A stretch of DNA of 11,526 nucleotides, taken from the NCBI GenBank assembly GCA_007136525.1, contig SLGU01000241.1, positions 1-11,526 on the forward strand, written 5' to 3'. The translations under genes were made by a program, and so were the position numbers. The first letter of the stretch is position 1. Each line of letters begins with the position of its first letter. The notes beneath the pieces were generated by a model. That model worked only from the letters and a program-made list of their open reading frames with translations. It did not search any database and had not been told where the DNA came from. Of the stretch, positions 5,084 to 11,526 are shown piece by piece. Origin of the DNA: Desulfobacteraceae bacterium (GTDB lineage: Bacteria > Desulfobacterota > Desulfobacteria > Desulfobacterales > Desulfosalsimonadaceae).

Positions 5084-8000
5084 TTAATGCCTGAGATGGC
5101 TGTCCATCATTCTTTCATGGAGCCTTTCGGCATGGAGACAGAATGCCTCCAGCTTGGCTTCAATGACCTGCGGATAGGGTGATCCGTCTGTCTCGATGGC
5201 AAGAAACGGCAGGCGCTCCATGTCTGAAAGGACTTTTTCCAGTCCATTGCTGCCATTCGAGGTTCGGAGCTTGTCCGCCCGGGTCATGATCTCAGACAGG
5301 ATGGACTCGGATATGCGGTTGGGCATACATCCGAATGGCCCGATAATAATGACGCCCGCCACCTCTGAAGCAATTTCGGTCAGGGCGCTTCCGACGGTAA
5401 GAACCGCCTCTCCGCTGAATTTCGGGGACACGTATGGCTTTGCATTTTCAACAACAGTGAAAATGTCGGCCATTTTCGCATGAACCAGCTTTGACCGGGA
5501 TAATGAATTGCTCAGTTTCGTTTCGTGCCACTTCATGAGTTTCTGCCTGAGATAGGATTTGAGCCTTTCCTTCCATGTCATGCCAAGCGGGGTTCCGTTA
5601 ACGCCTGCGTCATAATTGGTGTAATGAATCCACTCGGAAACCGGCGAGCATATAACAGCAAACCCTTTCTCAGCCAGCCGCTCCGTCAGATATTGCCGGG
5701 AAAGCCCGTCCCTTCTGACAAAAATCTCTCCAGTGACGAGAACCGTCGGAACCTGTGAAGGGGGGCGTTTCATGGGGATGTCTCCCAGTATGGAAGCTGA
5801 TTTATCCAGCTGGGATCGGATTGATTTGAAATTCCCCTTCTCAACCGCATTGACGATAAGATGCCACTGTGCTTCAAAAATTTCCATTCCCTGGGAAACA
5901 TCTCTTGCATTGGCCAGGATCATGGACCTGGCGTCTTCCATGAAGTCCGAAATAACGATGGACCACCATGCCTTATAGTAATTGAAACTGCCTTCGATAC
6001 CGTAATACGAATTATCCGATGTGAGCGAAAAAATAGCGACGTCCGGAATCTGCAGGCGCTTGATCAGGTCCTCCATGAAAATAGAATACTGGCCGAACCG
6101 GCAGGGCCCGGATGCGGATGCCATAAAATAGACCAGCACTTCATCATCGTCCTTCTCATTGTAAACATAGTTGAGCAGTTTTCCGGTCGTCAGTATCAGC
6201 GGCAGGCATTCCTTGCAGGACGTATTGGCGCGGCCCGTCTTGAGGACCGCCTCGTCAGCGGGCGGGTGATGCACCACATTGAAGCCGGCATCGCGAAATA
6301 CAGCGGCCATCAGCTCCGTGCCAAGGCGCCCCATTGAAGGAATCAGGAACTTGACCCTTGGATCCGTCATTGAAAGGACATCCCCGGATGAAGCGACCAC
6401 TTTGGGGACATCTTTTTCAACAATGGTCCTGGCGGGTGTAAAAGACCCCTTTGAAAATACGGGCTGTTTCCCTATAAGCAATTGACGATACTCGGATACG
6501 ATGTCCAGAAACGCTTCAATCCGGGTCTCAATGCCGGCATCGGCTGTGTGGCTGTCCAGTTCAAGGGTCAGAGACGGTTTAAGCCCCATGATGTCCCGGA
6601 AATAACCGATCAGGAAGGAATCCGGGCCGCATGAAAAATTGGTGATGTACGTGCCGAAAAGCTGTTGATGCCGTTTTACATATCGGGCCGCTTGAAGGAT
6701 CCGTTGCCCCATTCCCCAATACATGTGCCGCTTGGACGCCTCTTCCTCGATGGGAAGAAAGTCAAGGGGAATGACTTGAACCCCTCTTGATGCCAACTTG
6801 TGAGGAATACCCATGTTGGCTGTTTCAACAAAAGCATTATAGGGACGCCCGAAAATGACAACCGCTATATTTTCGGTGTCCTGCTCCAATTGCGCAATGG
6901 CCTGTTCACCGAGGCTGCGCATGGCATCCTGGCATGCCTTTTGGCGGGAAATGGCCTTTTCCAGCGCCCTGGTTGCAGCCGGACCGGAAACACCCATTTG
7001 CTCGGCGGTTTCAATCATGGTTGCAGCAGAAGCCTCAATACCGGCGATCATATTGATATAAGGTTTAAGTACGATCGTGCCCTTCTGTTCCAGTTCAGCA
7101 ATTTTCTTCCTGTAGGTGGTGCTCAGGTAATACGGTTCCGCCTGGACAAACGGGCACGTATGTGATTCCGGATGGTTGTTGGTTGTCGGAATACCCCTGA
7201 CCTGTGGGAGAAAAATATAATCAACGCGCGGCTCATGTTCCAGAAGGGAATAAAAATACCCATGGGCGATTTCAGCCGGGTGGCAGAAAGCGGCATTTCG
7301 TTTATCCATTCCCTCCACCGAAACCGAATCCGGCAGAACCGGTTCAAATCCGATTTCCCTGAAAAACGTGGCATAAAACGGGTAATAGGTATCGACCAGA
7401 AAGCTGCGGTTGATCCCCACCCTTCCCTTCAGTGGCGGGCCTTCACCGGGAGCCGGGGCAAACTGCTCAAATACCATGCGTTCCCTGGCAGAGACAAGAT
7501 CGAGGCCGTGAATGTCATACTTGATTTTTTTGCGGATATTATAATATCGGTTGCATGCGCCCCCAAAGGCATAATTCTGGCCTTCAAGCTCGATTACGGC
7601 GATCTCGCAGCCACGGTCGCATTTCTCTTTTCCACCTTTGCATGTAAACGTGCTTTTGTAGTTGGCCTCACGCGTGGCCAGCACTTCAAGATCAAAGCGT
7701 TTCTTTTCAAGAAGGCCGATATGGATTCTTTTTTTAATTTCCAGGGCCACCCCATAGGCGCCCATGAGGCCGGGTTCCGGTGGGACGACAATCGGTTTGC
7801 CGGACAGGGCGGCCATGGCAAGGGGGACGGCATGGTTGTAACAGACGCCTCCCTGCATGAACACTTTCTCTCCAACAGGCCGGTTGCCTTTGACCCGGTT
7901 CGTGTAGTTCATGCAAATGGAATAAACCAGGCCGGCCACTACGTTTTCATGCCTGATGCCTTCATGGATGGCTGTTTTGATGTCAGAGGCAATAAAAGCG

Positions 8001-9457
8001 GCGCATTGATCATTGAAATTCGGCGGGGAATCCCCCAGGATAGCGACATCCGCAATCTTCTCAACGGGGATATTCAGTGTTTCATAGGCGGATTCGGCAA
8101 GAAAGGAGCCGGTACCGGCGGAACAGGCCTCGTTCATGGCATAGTCAGACGGCACGCCGCTTGTGATATAAGTATATTTTGCATCCTGTCCACCGATTTC
8201 AAAAAGAGTGTCCACTTCCGGATCAAAGTGAACGGCAGCCGCGGCATGGGCAATGATTTCATTGATAACCCCATCGGTCAATGCGTGTAGACCGGCAATC
8301 TGGCGCCCGGAACCACATACCCCCAAACCGATGATGGATATGGATTCAGGGTCTGTTTGCTTTTTAACCTGATCGAGCAGGCGCATGTAGCATTCCCGGG
8401 AAGCACCGATGGGGTCGCCATTGGTATACAGGTAAACGGATGCAATAATGGCATCGTCATCGTGTCTCATCAGGATGGCCTTGGTCGTCGTTGACCCGAC
8501 ATCCAGCCCGAGTATGCAATCGTCACCGGCTTCAGGGCGTCCTTTTTTCATGGTTTTGAAATCCACCATGTGTTTAAAATTTTTCAGCGCGTCAAGCCTG
8601 TCAAAGGAAGCGGCGCCCTTTACAATCAGGCTGTCATCACCGGGGTACGGCCTGGTGTCATTATCGAGGCCCCAAAGCGCGGCGCCCAATGCTTCAAAAC
8701 CGTTGGCGCATTCCGGTATGATCAGGCCCGGAAGCGACTGCCGGAGGTATTTAATCATCATGCCGTTCAACGATGACCCCCCAACAATCATGATATTTTC
8801 TTTGGGGATGTTTTTAACGAGTTCCAGGACCTTGTTGGCCATCATCCGGCAAAGACCGGCCGTTACCCTGGACTTGGGAATGCCCTTGTTGATGGCGTGG
8901 GTGCAGTCGGACTTGCAAAATACGGAACAGCGGCCGGAGACATCGTAAGGCTTTTCCGATGACGACCACAGCGCTGCTTCTTCAAGCGTCGCCCCCATCC
9001 GCCTGAGCTGCTGGATAAAAAATTCTCCTGTTCCGGAAGCGCATTTGTTTCCTGTCAAAACATTGGATATGCGGCCATAATCATCCATGGCGTAAACCAT
9101 AAAGGTTTCTCCGCCGCATGAAACAATGGCCGGGGCAGATTTGTCGACCGGTTTTGAATGCCGGTATGCCAGTTCCACCGCCTCGGGTTCTGAAATGGTG
9201 GAAAGATTGACAAAACGGCGGAAACGGCGGCCGGTGGCGACGATTCGGTCTGCACGTTTCAGATCTACTTTCGCAAGCGCCTCAAACAGCGTTTTTCTGG
9301 GGTCTCCACCATGAGACAGGGTAAAGCGGCTTATGATTGACGGCCTGGACTCTGCCGAAGGTGTCTTAGCACGTTTTGAGAGTGGTGATTGAAGGTGTAC
9401 GATGGAGATGGTTGATGCGCCAATACATATACCAATAGAATTCATATGTTCTGTCAT
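5084..9457 (-). CDS. Giant acyl-CoA dehydratase activase-like protein (2x BcrAD/BadFG ATPase + DUF2229 + cysteine-rich C-terminal region)
   Basis: Related activators use ATP to push electrons into 2-hydroxyacyl-CoA dehydratases or benzoyl-CoA reductases; this long fused type is uncharacterised. Residue numbers are for the 1457-aa form. Module 1 (about 8-285) has a degenerate phosphate loop (ICIGASTISIV), CASGTGEFF with Cys139, and CSVFCKSDC (177-185). Module 2 (about 314-585) is canonical: GLDVGSTTTKAIL, FEIGGQDAKYTYI, ACSAGTGSFLAE with Cys445, CAAFIASDIKTA with Cys485, GGVCYN. The two cysteines match those that bridge the 4Fe-4S cluster in activator dimers. Cysteines at 606, 613, 617 and 635 follow. 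A DUF2229-like region (about 680-900) comes next, then a COG3581-like part with CGPDSF, SCKECLPLILTTG, GPCRFGQY and FGCMPNR. The start is uncertain: ATG 9457 (CGGAA 7 nt upstream), ATG 9445 and TTG 9484 are all in frame. The gene lies 48 bp downstream of the phosphoesterase gene, on the same strand. Cytosolic and oxygen-sensitive by inference. Confidence 0.9.
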   Translation of the reverse strand: MTEHMNSIGICIGASTISIVHLQSPLSKRAKTPSAESRPSIISRFTLSHGGDPRKTLFEALAKVDLKRADRIVATGRRFRRFVNLSTISEPEAVELAYRHSKPVDKSAPAIVSCGGETFMVYAMDDYGRISNVLTGNKCASGTGEFFIQQLRRMGATLEEAALWSSSEKPYDVSGRCSVFCKSDCTHAINKGIPKSRVTAGLCRMMANKVLELVKNIPKENIMIVGGSSLNGMMIKYLRQSLPGLIIPECANGFEALGAALWGLDNDTRPYPGDDSLIVKGAASFDRLDALKNFKHMVDFKTMKKGRPEAGDDCILGLDVGSTTTKAILMRHDDDAIIASVYLYTNGDPIGASRECYMRLLDQVKKQTDPESISIIGLGVCGSGRQIAGLHALTDGVINEIIAHAAAAVHFDPEVDTLFEIGGQDAKYTYITSGVPSDYAMNEACSAGTGSFLAESAYETLNIPVEKIADVAILGDSPPNFNDQCAAFIASDIKTAIHEGIRHENVVAGLVYSICMNYTNRVKGNRPVGEKVFMQGGVCYNHAVPLAMAALSGKPIVVPPEPGLMGAYGVALEIKKRIHIGLLEKKRFDLEVLATREANYKSTFTCKGGKEKCDRGCEIAVIELEGQNYAFGGACNRYYNIRKKIKYDIHGLDLVSARERMVFEQFAPAPGEGPPLKGRVGINRSFLVDTYYPFYATFFREIGFEPVLPDSVSVEGMDKRNAAFCHPAEIAHGYFYSLLEHEPRVDYIFLPQVRGIPTTNNHPESHTCPFVQAEPYYLSTTYRKKIAELEQKGTIVLKPYINMIAGIEASAATMIETAEQMGVSGPAATRALEKAISRQKACQDAMRSLGEQAIAQLEQDTENIAVVIFGRPYNAFVETANMGIPHKLASRGVQVIPLDFLPIEEEASKRHMYWGMGQRILQAARYVKRHQQLFGTYITNFSCGPDSFLIGYFRDIMGLKPSLTLELDSHTADAGIETRIEAFLDIVSEYRQLLIGKQPVFSKGSFTPARTIVEKDVPKVVASSGDVLSMTDPRVKFLIPSMGRLGTELMAAVFRDAGFNVVHHPPADEAVLKTGRANTSCKECLPLILTTGKLLNYVYNEKDDDEVLVYFMASASGPCRFGQYSIFMEDLIKRLQIPDVAIFSLTSDNSYYGIEGSFNYYKAWWSIVISDFMEDARSMILANARDVSQGMEIFEAQWHLIVNAVEKGNFKSIRSQLDKSASILGDIPMKRPPSQVPTVLVTGEIFVRRDGLSRQYLTERLAEKGFAVICSPVSEWIHYTNYDAGVNGTPLGMTWKERLKSYLRQKLMKWHETKLSNSLSRSKLVHAKMADIFTVVENAKPYVSPKFSGEAVLTVGSALTEIASEVAGVIIIGPFGCMPNRISESILSEIMTRADKLRTSNGSNGLEKVLSDMERLPFLAIETDGSPYPQVIEAKLEAFCLHAERLHERMMDSHLRH

Positions 9458-9505
9458 GAGGATATTCCGGTTTCCTGTTGTCAAGACCCGCTTAACACTA
9501 AGCAG

Positions 9506-10171
9506 TCAAAACGTAATTCGTTCGTAATACGATTGCGTCGGTTCATAAATGCCGCATTCACCATTTTCAGCGGAACCGACGATAAATATATAGCGCTCCC
9601 CGGGTTTGATCCCAATCCGCCGCCCGGGAACGATTTCCTCCCGGGTGGTTTCCCCGGATTTATTCCTGAATAATATGGGCCTGTGCGAATGCCCACAAAA
9701 AAAAACCTGGCTGTTCGTATTTTCAAAAATTTCCGCTGCCCGTTCTGTCGACCCGGTATCAATGGGATCATAAAATGATCGGATTGAATCGTAAGGCACT
9801 GAATGGGAAAAGCACGCTTTGCCGATTTTATATAATAGAGGTGTTTCCTTTAAAAAAGCAAGGCATGAGTCCCTCATTCCGGCGGATTTCCCCGGGGCCC
9901 CATTATCGAGCATTTTTTCTACCTGGTAATCATTGTTCCCCTTAACGGCAAGAATCCGATGGCGCTGAAGAACCCTCATCACGTCCATCAGGTTTTCGTT
10001 ATACACGGAATCAAAAAAATCGCCAAGGTGAACGAGGTTGCAGATATTGTTTTCAGCAAGGGCATCGATCGCTTGCAAAAGGATATCTGCATTGCCGTGA
10101 GAATCGGCGATCAGGCCAACAGGGGTGGACAAATGGTCTGAACCCTGAATATTGAATTCTTCAACTGCCAT
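9506..10171 (-). CDS. YfcE-like metallophosphoesterase
   Basis: A 221-aa calcineurin-type phosphoesterase that would hydrolyse phosphodiesters or phosphomonoesters at a dinuclear metal site; the substrate is not predictable. All metal-ligand motifs are present in order: ADSHGN (Asp23, His25), HLGDFFD (Asp51), KGNND (Asn80 region), FSHS (His123) and CGHSHRP (His161, His163). Residues 1-14 precede the core strand VGLIADSHG. The length is somewhat above the usual 160-190 aa of YfcE/MJ0936-like proteins, with extra residues around 85-105 and 165-200. There is no signal peptide. ATG 10171 is the only convincing start, although its ribosome-binding site is weak. The activase gene follows on the same strand 48 bp after the stop, so the two are probably one transcript. 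A functional link between them is unproven. Confidence 0.9.
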   Translation of the reverse strand: MAVEEFNIQGSDHLSTPVGLIADSHGNADILLQAIDALAENNICNLVHLGDFFDSVYNENLMDVMRVLQRHRILAVKGNNDYQVEKMLDNGAPGKSAGMRDSCLAFLKETPLLYKIGKACFSHSVPYDSIRSFYDPIDTGSTERAAEIFENTNSQVFFCGHSHRPILFRNKSGETTREEIVPGRRIGIKPGERYIFIVGSAENGECGIYEPTQSYYERITF

Positions 10172-10193
10172 TAATTATGGTGGACCTTTGTCA

Positions 10194-10207
10194 GATGGGT
10201 ACCCATC
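10194..10207. promoter_or_regulatory. 14-bp perfect palindrome upstream of the phosphoesterase gene
   Basis: GATGGGTACCCATC is a perfect palindrome 22 bp upstream of the phosphoesterase start codon. Its position in the probable leader or promoter of the phosphoesterase-activase unit fits an operator. No convincing -35/-10 pair was found around it, and it contains a common hexamer (GGTACC), so this remains a candidate. Confidence 0.3.
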
Positions 10208-10350
10208 GCCCGTTTAACCCGGGAATTGCCAATCGTTATAAGTTTTAAAAAAATTTCCATTTCCTAAATGAGAAGTTTATTGATAACCGGATAAATAAAC
10301 CAAAACGCGCCTATGTGTCAATAATATGATGCACGGGCATTTTTCTGCAG
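10208..10350. other. AT-rich gene-free stretch without recognised features
   Basis: Part of the 665-bp gene-free region between the phosphoesterase and the 94-aa protein gene. It has no credible ORF, RNA gene or strong promoter pair. It presumably carries the promoter for the leftward phosphoesterase-activase unit. The rest of the gap is occupied by repeats R3 and R4 and by the leader of the 94-aa protein gene. Confidence 0.4.
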
Positions 10351-10357
10351 TGCAAGG

Positions 10358-10520
10358 TTGATGGCGTCGTAAAAGTCCCATCTACTGCGTTGTAGCAATT
10401 TTTCATTCGCTCAGAATACTATATGTATGCCATCGCGAATGAAAAATCACTACGCCTTGTATATGGAACTTTTAACTTAGCCATCTTTACCAATTTTGTG
10501 ACTTTTTACGAATGCATCAA
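10358..10520. repeat. Palindromic repeat element R3 (same family as R2)
   Basis: Two imperfect 51-nt arms (10360-10410 and 10435-10485) pair around a 24-nt centre; shared blocks include GATGGC, TTAAAAGT/GTAAAAGT and TTTTTCATTCGC. After a 15-nt spacer there is a second right end, ACTTTTTACGAATGCATCAA (10501-10520), identical to the R2 copy. It also mirrors the left end TTGATGGCGTCGTAAAA at 10358. R3 therefore has the same layout as R2: hairpin, spacer, repeated right end. Confidence 0.85.
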
Positions 10521-10522
10521 AG

Positions 10523-10687
10523 TTGATGAACCCGTAAAAAGAACGTTGCAGACGGCTTTGAAAAAAGTTCAAGATCAAGGCGCGCGAACCTTGAGTAATT
10601 GAGTGTACTTGATCGTACGTGTATGTCTACAAGGCGTAAGCCGCAAATTTTTCAAGTTGACTTTTTACGAAGCCATCAAGGTTGACA
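10523..10687. repeat. Palindromic repeat element R4, abutting R3
   Basis: The ends TTGATGAACCCGTAAAAAG (10523-10541) and CTTTTTACGAAGCCATCAA (10661-10679) are inverted repeats matching at 15 of 19 positions. The interior from 10551 (GACGGCTTTG, AAGATC, AGGCGCG, GTACTT, CGTACGTG) is clearly homologous to the reverse complement of R2. R4 starts 2 nt after R3 ends, giving a back-to-back ATCAAAGTTGAT junction. Confidence 0.85.
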
Positions 10688-10710
10688 ATTGAGTGACCGC
10701 TCCTAATTAT
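10682..10710 (+). promoter_or_regulatory. Candidate promoter with its -35 box in the end of R4
   Basis: TTGACA at 10682-10687, a perfect -35 box, is 17 nt from AATTAT (10705-10710, four of six -10 matches). Transcription would start near 10717 and give a 120-nt leader to the 94-aa protein gene. The TTGAC belongs to the R4 terminal sequence CATCAAGGTTGAC. Confidence 0.35.
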
Positions 10711-10836
10711 AGAAATATCACATATTAAATTTCCGTTTATACTGAATGCGATTGCCAATATAAGGGTTTTTCAAATATTGAACAAGGATCAACGCGCAAA
10801 AGTGACGATCAGACGGGTTTGTAAAGGATAATAAAT

Positions 10837-11121
10837 ATGACGAATGCAGACAAGTGGCTTTATGTAGTGGTAGAGGATCCGGGTGGGGATGAAAAATTTG
10901 TCGGGCTGCATGATGAAAGTTCGAATGTTTCCTATATTCCGGCCTTTGAAAACAAGGATGATGCCCTTTCCTGCCTTGTAAACATGCCCGGCAGAAAAAA
11001 CAGGAAATATGAAGTGCAGGCGGTATTGCTCGACCTGTTATGCGAGGATGCACGCACTAACGGTTTTCTCGTTTTTCTGTCGGATGGCAGCGGAAAGGTG
11101 CTGGAACGTATCGGCCCCTGA
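10837..11121 (+). CDS. Small protein of unknown function (94 aa)
   Basis: Not recognised. The protein is soluble and acidic, with no signal peptide, membrane segment or cysteine-pair motif. Hydrophobic strand-like stretches (KWLYVVVED, YIPAFENKDDAL, YEVQAVLLDLL, GFLVFLSDG) alternate with charged loops, suggesting a compact alpha/beta fold. The YIPAFENKDDAL segment is weakly like the 'F(I/V)P.F....A' stretch seen in SseB-like or similar small domains; this is only a hint. It is accepted as coding because AAAGGA (10823-10828) lies 8 nt before the ATG, the frame fills the space between R4 and elbB, and codon use is like that of its neighbours. A possible terminator lies about 65-100 nt after its stop. 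Confidence 0.75.
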   Translation: MTNADKWLYVVVEDPGGDEKFVGLHDESSNVSYIPAFENKDDALSCLVNMPGRKNRKYEVQAVLLDLLCEDARTNGFLVFLSDGSGKVLERIGP

Positions 11122-11168
11122 GGTTAAGAAGACCTGTTGTCAAATGGTTGAGTATTGACGTAAACGCC

Positions 11169-11194
11169 ATTCACTGGTAAATATACCAATGAAT
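11169..11194. promoter_or_regulatory. Interrupted palindrome upstream of elbB, possible operator
   Basis: ATTCA-c-TGGTA-AATA-TACCA-a-TGAAT is a 26-bp inverted repeat with a single mismatched pair in the arms. It follows TTGACG (11155-11160), a good -35 box, and covers the place where the -10 would lie (TAAATA at 11178-11183, a weak match). A regulator bound here could block elbB transcription; as RNA it would compete with the terminator-like hairpin that follows. Confidence 0.35.
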
Positions 11195-11221
11195 CAATTG
11201 GAAGACGTCATTGGCTTTTTT
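11186..11221 (+). terminator. Possible rho-independent terminator after the 94-aa protein gene
   Basis: CCAATGA (11186-11192) pairs with TCATTGG (11208-11214), followed by C and six T's (11216-11221). The 15-nt loop contains an alternative pairing, CCAAT with ATTGG (11197-11201). The stem is short and AT-rich, so termination may be weak or conditional. It would separate the 94-aa protein gene from elbB. Confidence 0.4.
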
Positions 11222-11286
11222 CCCTAAGGGATTCCGATAAAAACGTGTTTTCTGCCGGCCTTATATAACCACTGAAAGGGGTGCGT

Positions 11287-11526
11287 ATGAAAAAGATAGG
11301 CGTTTTATTATCCGGATGCGGCGTTTACGACGGTTCAGAAATTCACGAGGCGGTTATAGCGATGCTCGCCATTGCAAGAAAAGGTGGGAAATATGTCTGC
11401 ATGGCGCCCGACATGGAACAATACCATGTTGTTAATCATGTGACCGGGGAAGCATCGGATGAGAAAAGAAATGTCCTCGTTGAGTCCGCACGCATCGCCC
11501 GGGGAGAAATCAGCGACATTAAAGAT
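11287..11526 (+). CDS. elbB: ElbB, DJ-1/PfpI-family glyoxalase-like protein (5' part, runs off window)
   Basis: ElbB is a DJ-1/PfpI-superfamily (class I glutamine amidotransferase-like) cytosolic protein. The E. coli member has been linked to isoprenoid metabolism and has weak glyoxalase III activity. The first 80 codons are present of about 220. MKKIGVLLSGCGVYDGSEIHEA is followed by a strand-helix pattern and MAPDMEQYHVVNHVTGEA, RNVLVESARIARGEI, closely resembling known ElbB N termini. The start ATG 11287 has GAAAGGGG ending about 7 nt upstream. The catalytic cysteine elbow lies further downstream, outside the window. Probable promoter and operator elements lie at 11155-11194. Confidence 0.93.
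   Translation, partial: MKKIGVLLSGCGVYDGSEIHEAVIAMLAIARKGGKYVCMAPDMEQYHVVNHVTGEASDEKRNVLVESARIARGEISDIKD

Noticed and set aside
7172..8290. A 372-codon open frame on the + strand
   Set aside because: It lies entirely antisense to the activase gene over regions with clear conserved motifs (GGQDAKYTYI, ACSAGTGSF); its translation shows no domain and no good ribosome-binding site.
10358..10687. Repeats R3/R4 considered as a CRISPR array or a tRNA/structured RNA gene
   Set aside because: The units are long imperfect palindromes with family members elsewhere in the window; no repeat-spacer periodicity and no tRNA cloverleaf or TTCGA arm was found.
10718..11053. A 111-codon - strand frame
   Set aside because: It overlaps the 94-aa protein gene in antisense, is rich in Cys/His in a way typical of non-coding translation, and has a weaker start.

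Overview
The window reads as ordinary chromosome of a strictly anaerobic Desulfobacterota (deltaproteobacterial) bacterium, probably close to the Desulfobacterales. The evidence is a 2-hydroxyacyl-CoA-dehydratase-type activase gene of about 1460 codons, a type II secretion pseudopilin, a type I polyketide-synthase-like acyltransferase, moderate GC content, and dispersed palindromic repeats with TTGATGnnnnCGTAAAAAG-like ends. The taxonomic placement is inferred from gene content, not computed.

Left part (1-3040). The 5' part of a major pseudopilin gene (gspG) runs leftwards off the window. Across a 180-bp AT-rich divergent promoter region lies a rightward pair: an alpha/beta hydrolase and a free-standing acyltransferase. 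The acyltransferase looks like the KS-AT linker, AT domain and post-AT linker of a type I PKS, without the ketosynthase. A 25-codon ORF overlaps both the hydrolase stop and the acyltransferase TTG start, so the three could be translationally coupled. A 132-bp long hairpin built from GAAATC-type hexamers separates the acyltransferase from the converging next gene.

Middle (3045-5083). A leftward biotin-protein ligase without a DNA-binding domain diverges from a rightward, signal-peptide-bearing nitroreductase of the SagB-like type. The nitroreductase stop codon lies in the end sequence of a palindromic repeat (R2). R2 also sits between this gene and the converging activase gene.

Right part (5084-11526). 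A leftward pair consists of a YfcE-like metallophosphoesterase followed by the giant activase. The activase combines two ASKHA ATPase modules, a DUF2229-like region and a cysteine-rich dehydratase-like C-terminal region. Upstream of the pair is a 665-bp gene-free stretch. It holds a 14-bp palindrome and two abutting palindromic elements (R3, R4) of the same family as R2. Rightward from there come a 94-aa protein of unknown function and the first 80 codons of elbB, with a small palindrome and a possible terminator between them.

No tRNA, rRNA, CRISPR array, transposase or phage gene was seen. The genes do not form one pathway. The most unusual items are the repeat family with its asymmetric double right end, the uncharacterised giant activase, and the dissected PKS acyltransferase.
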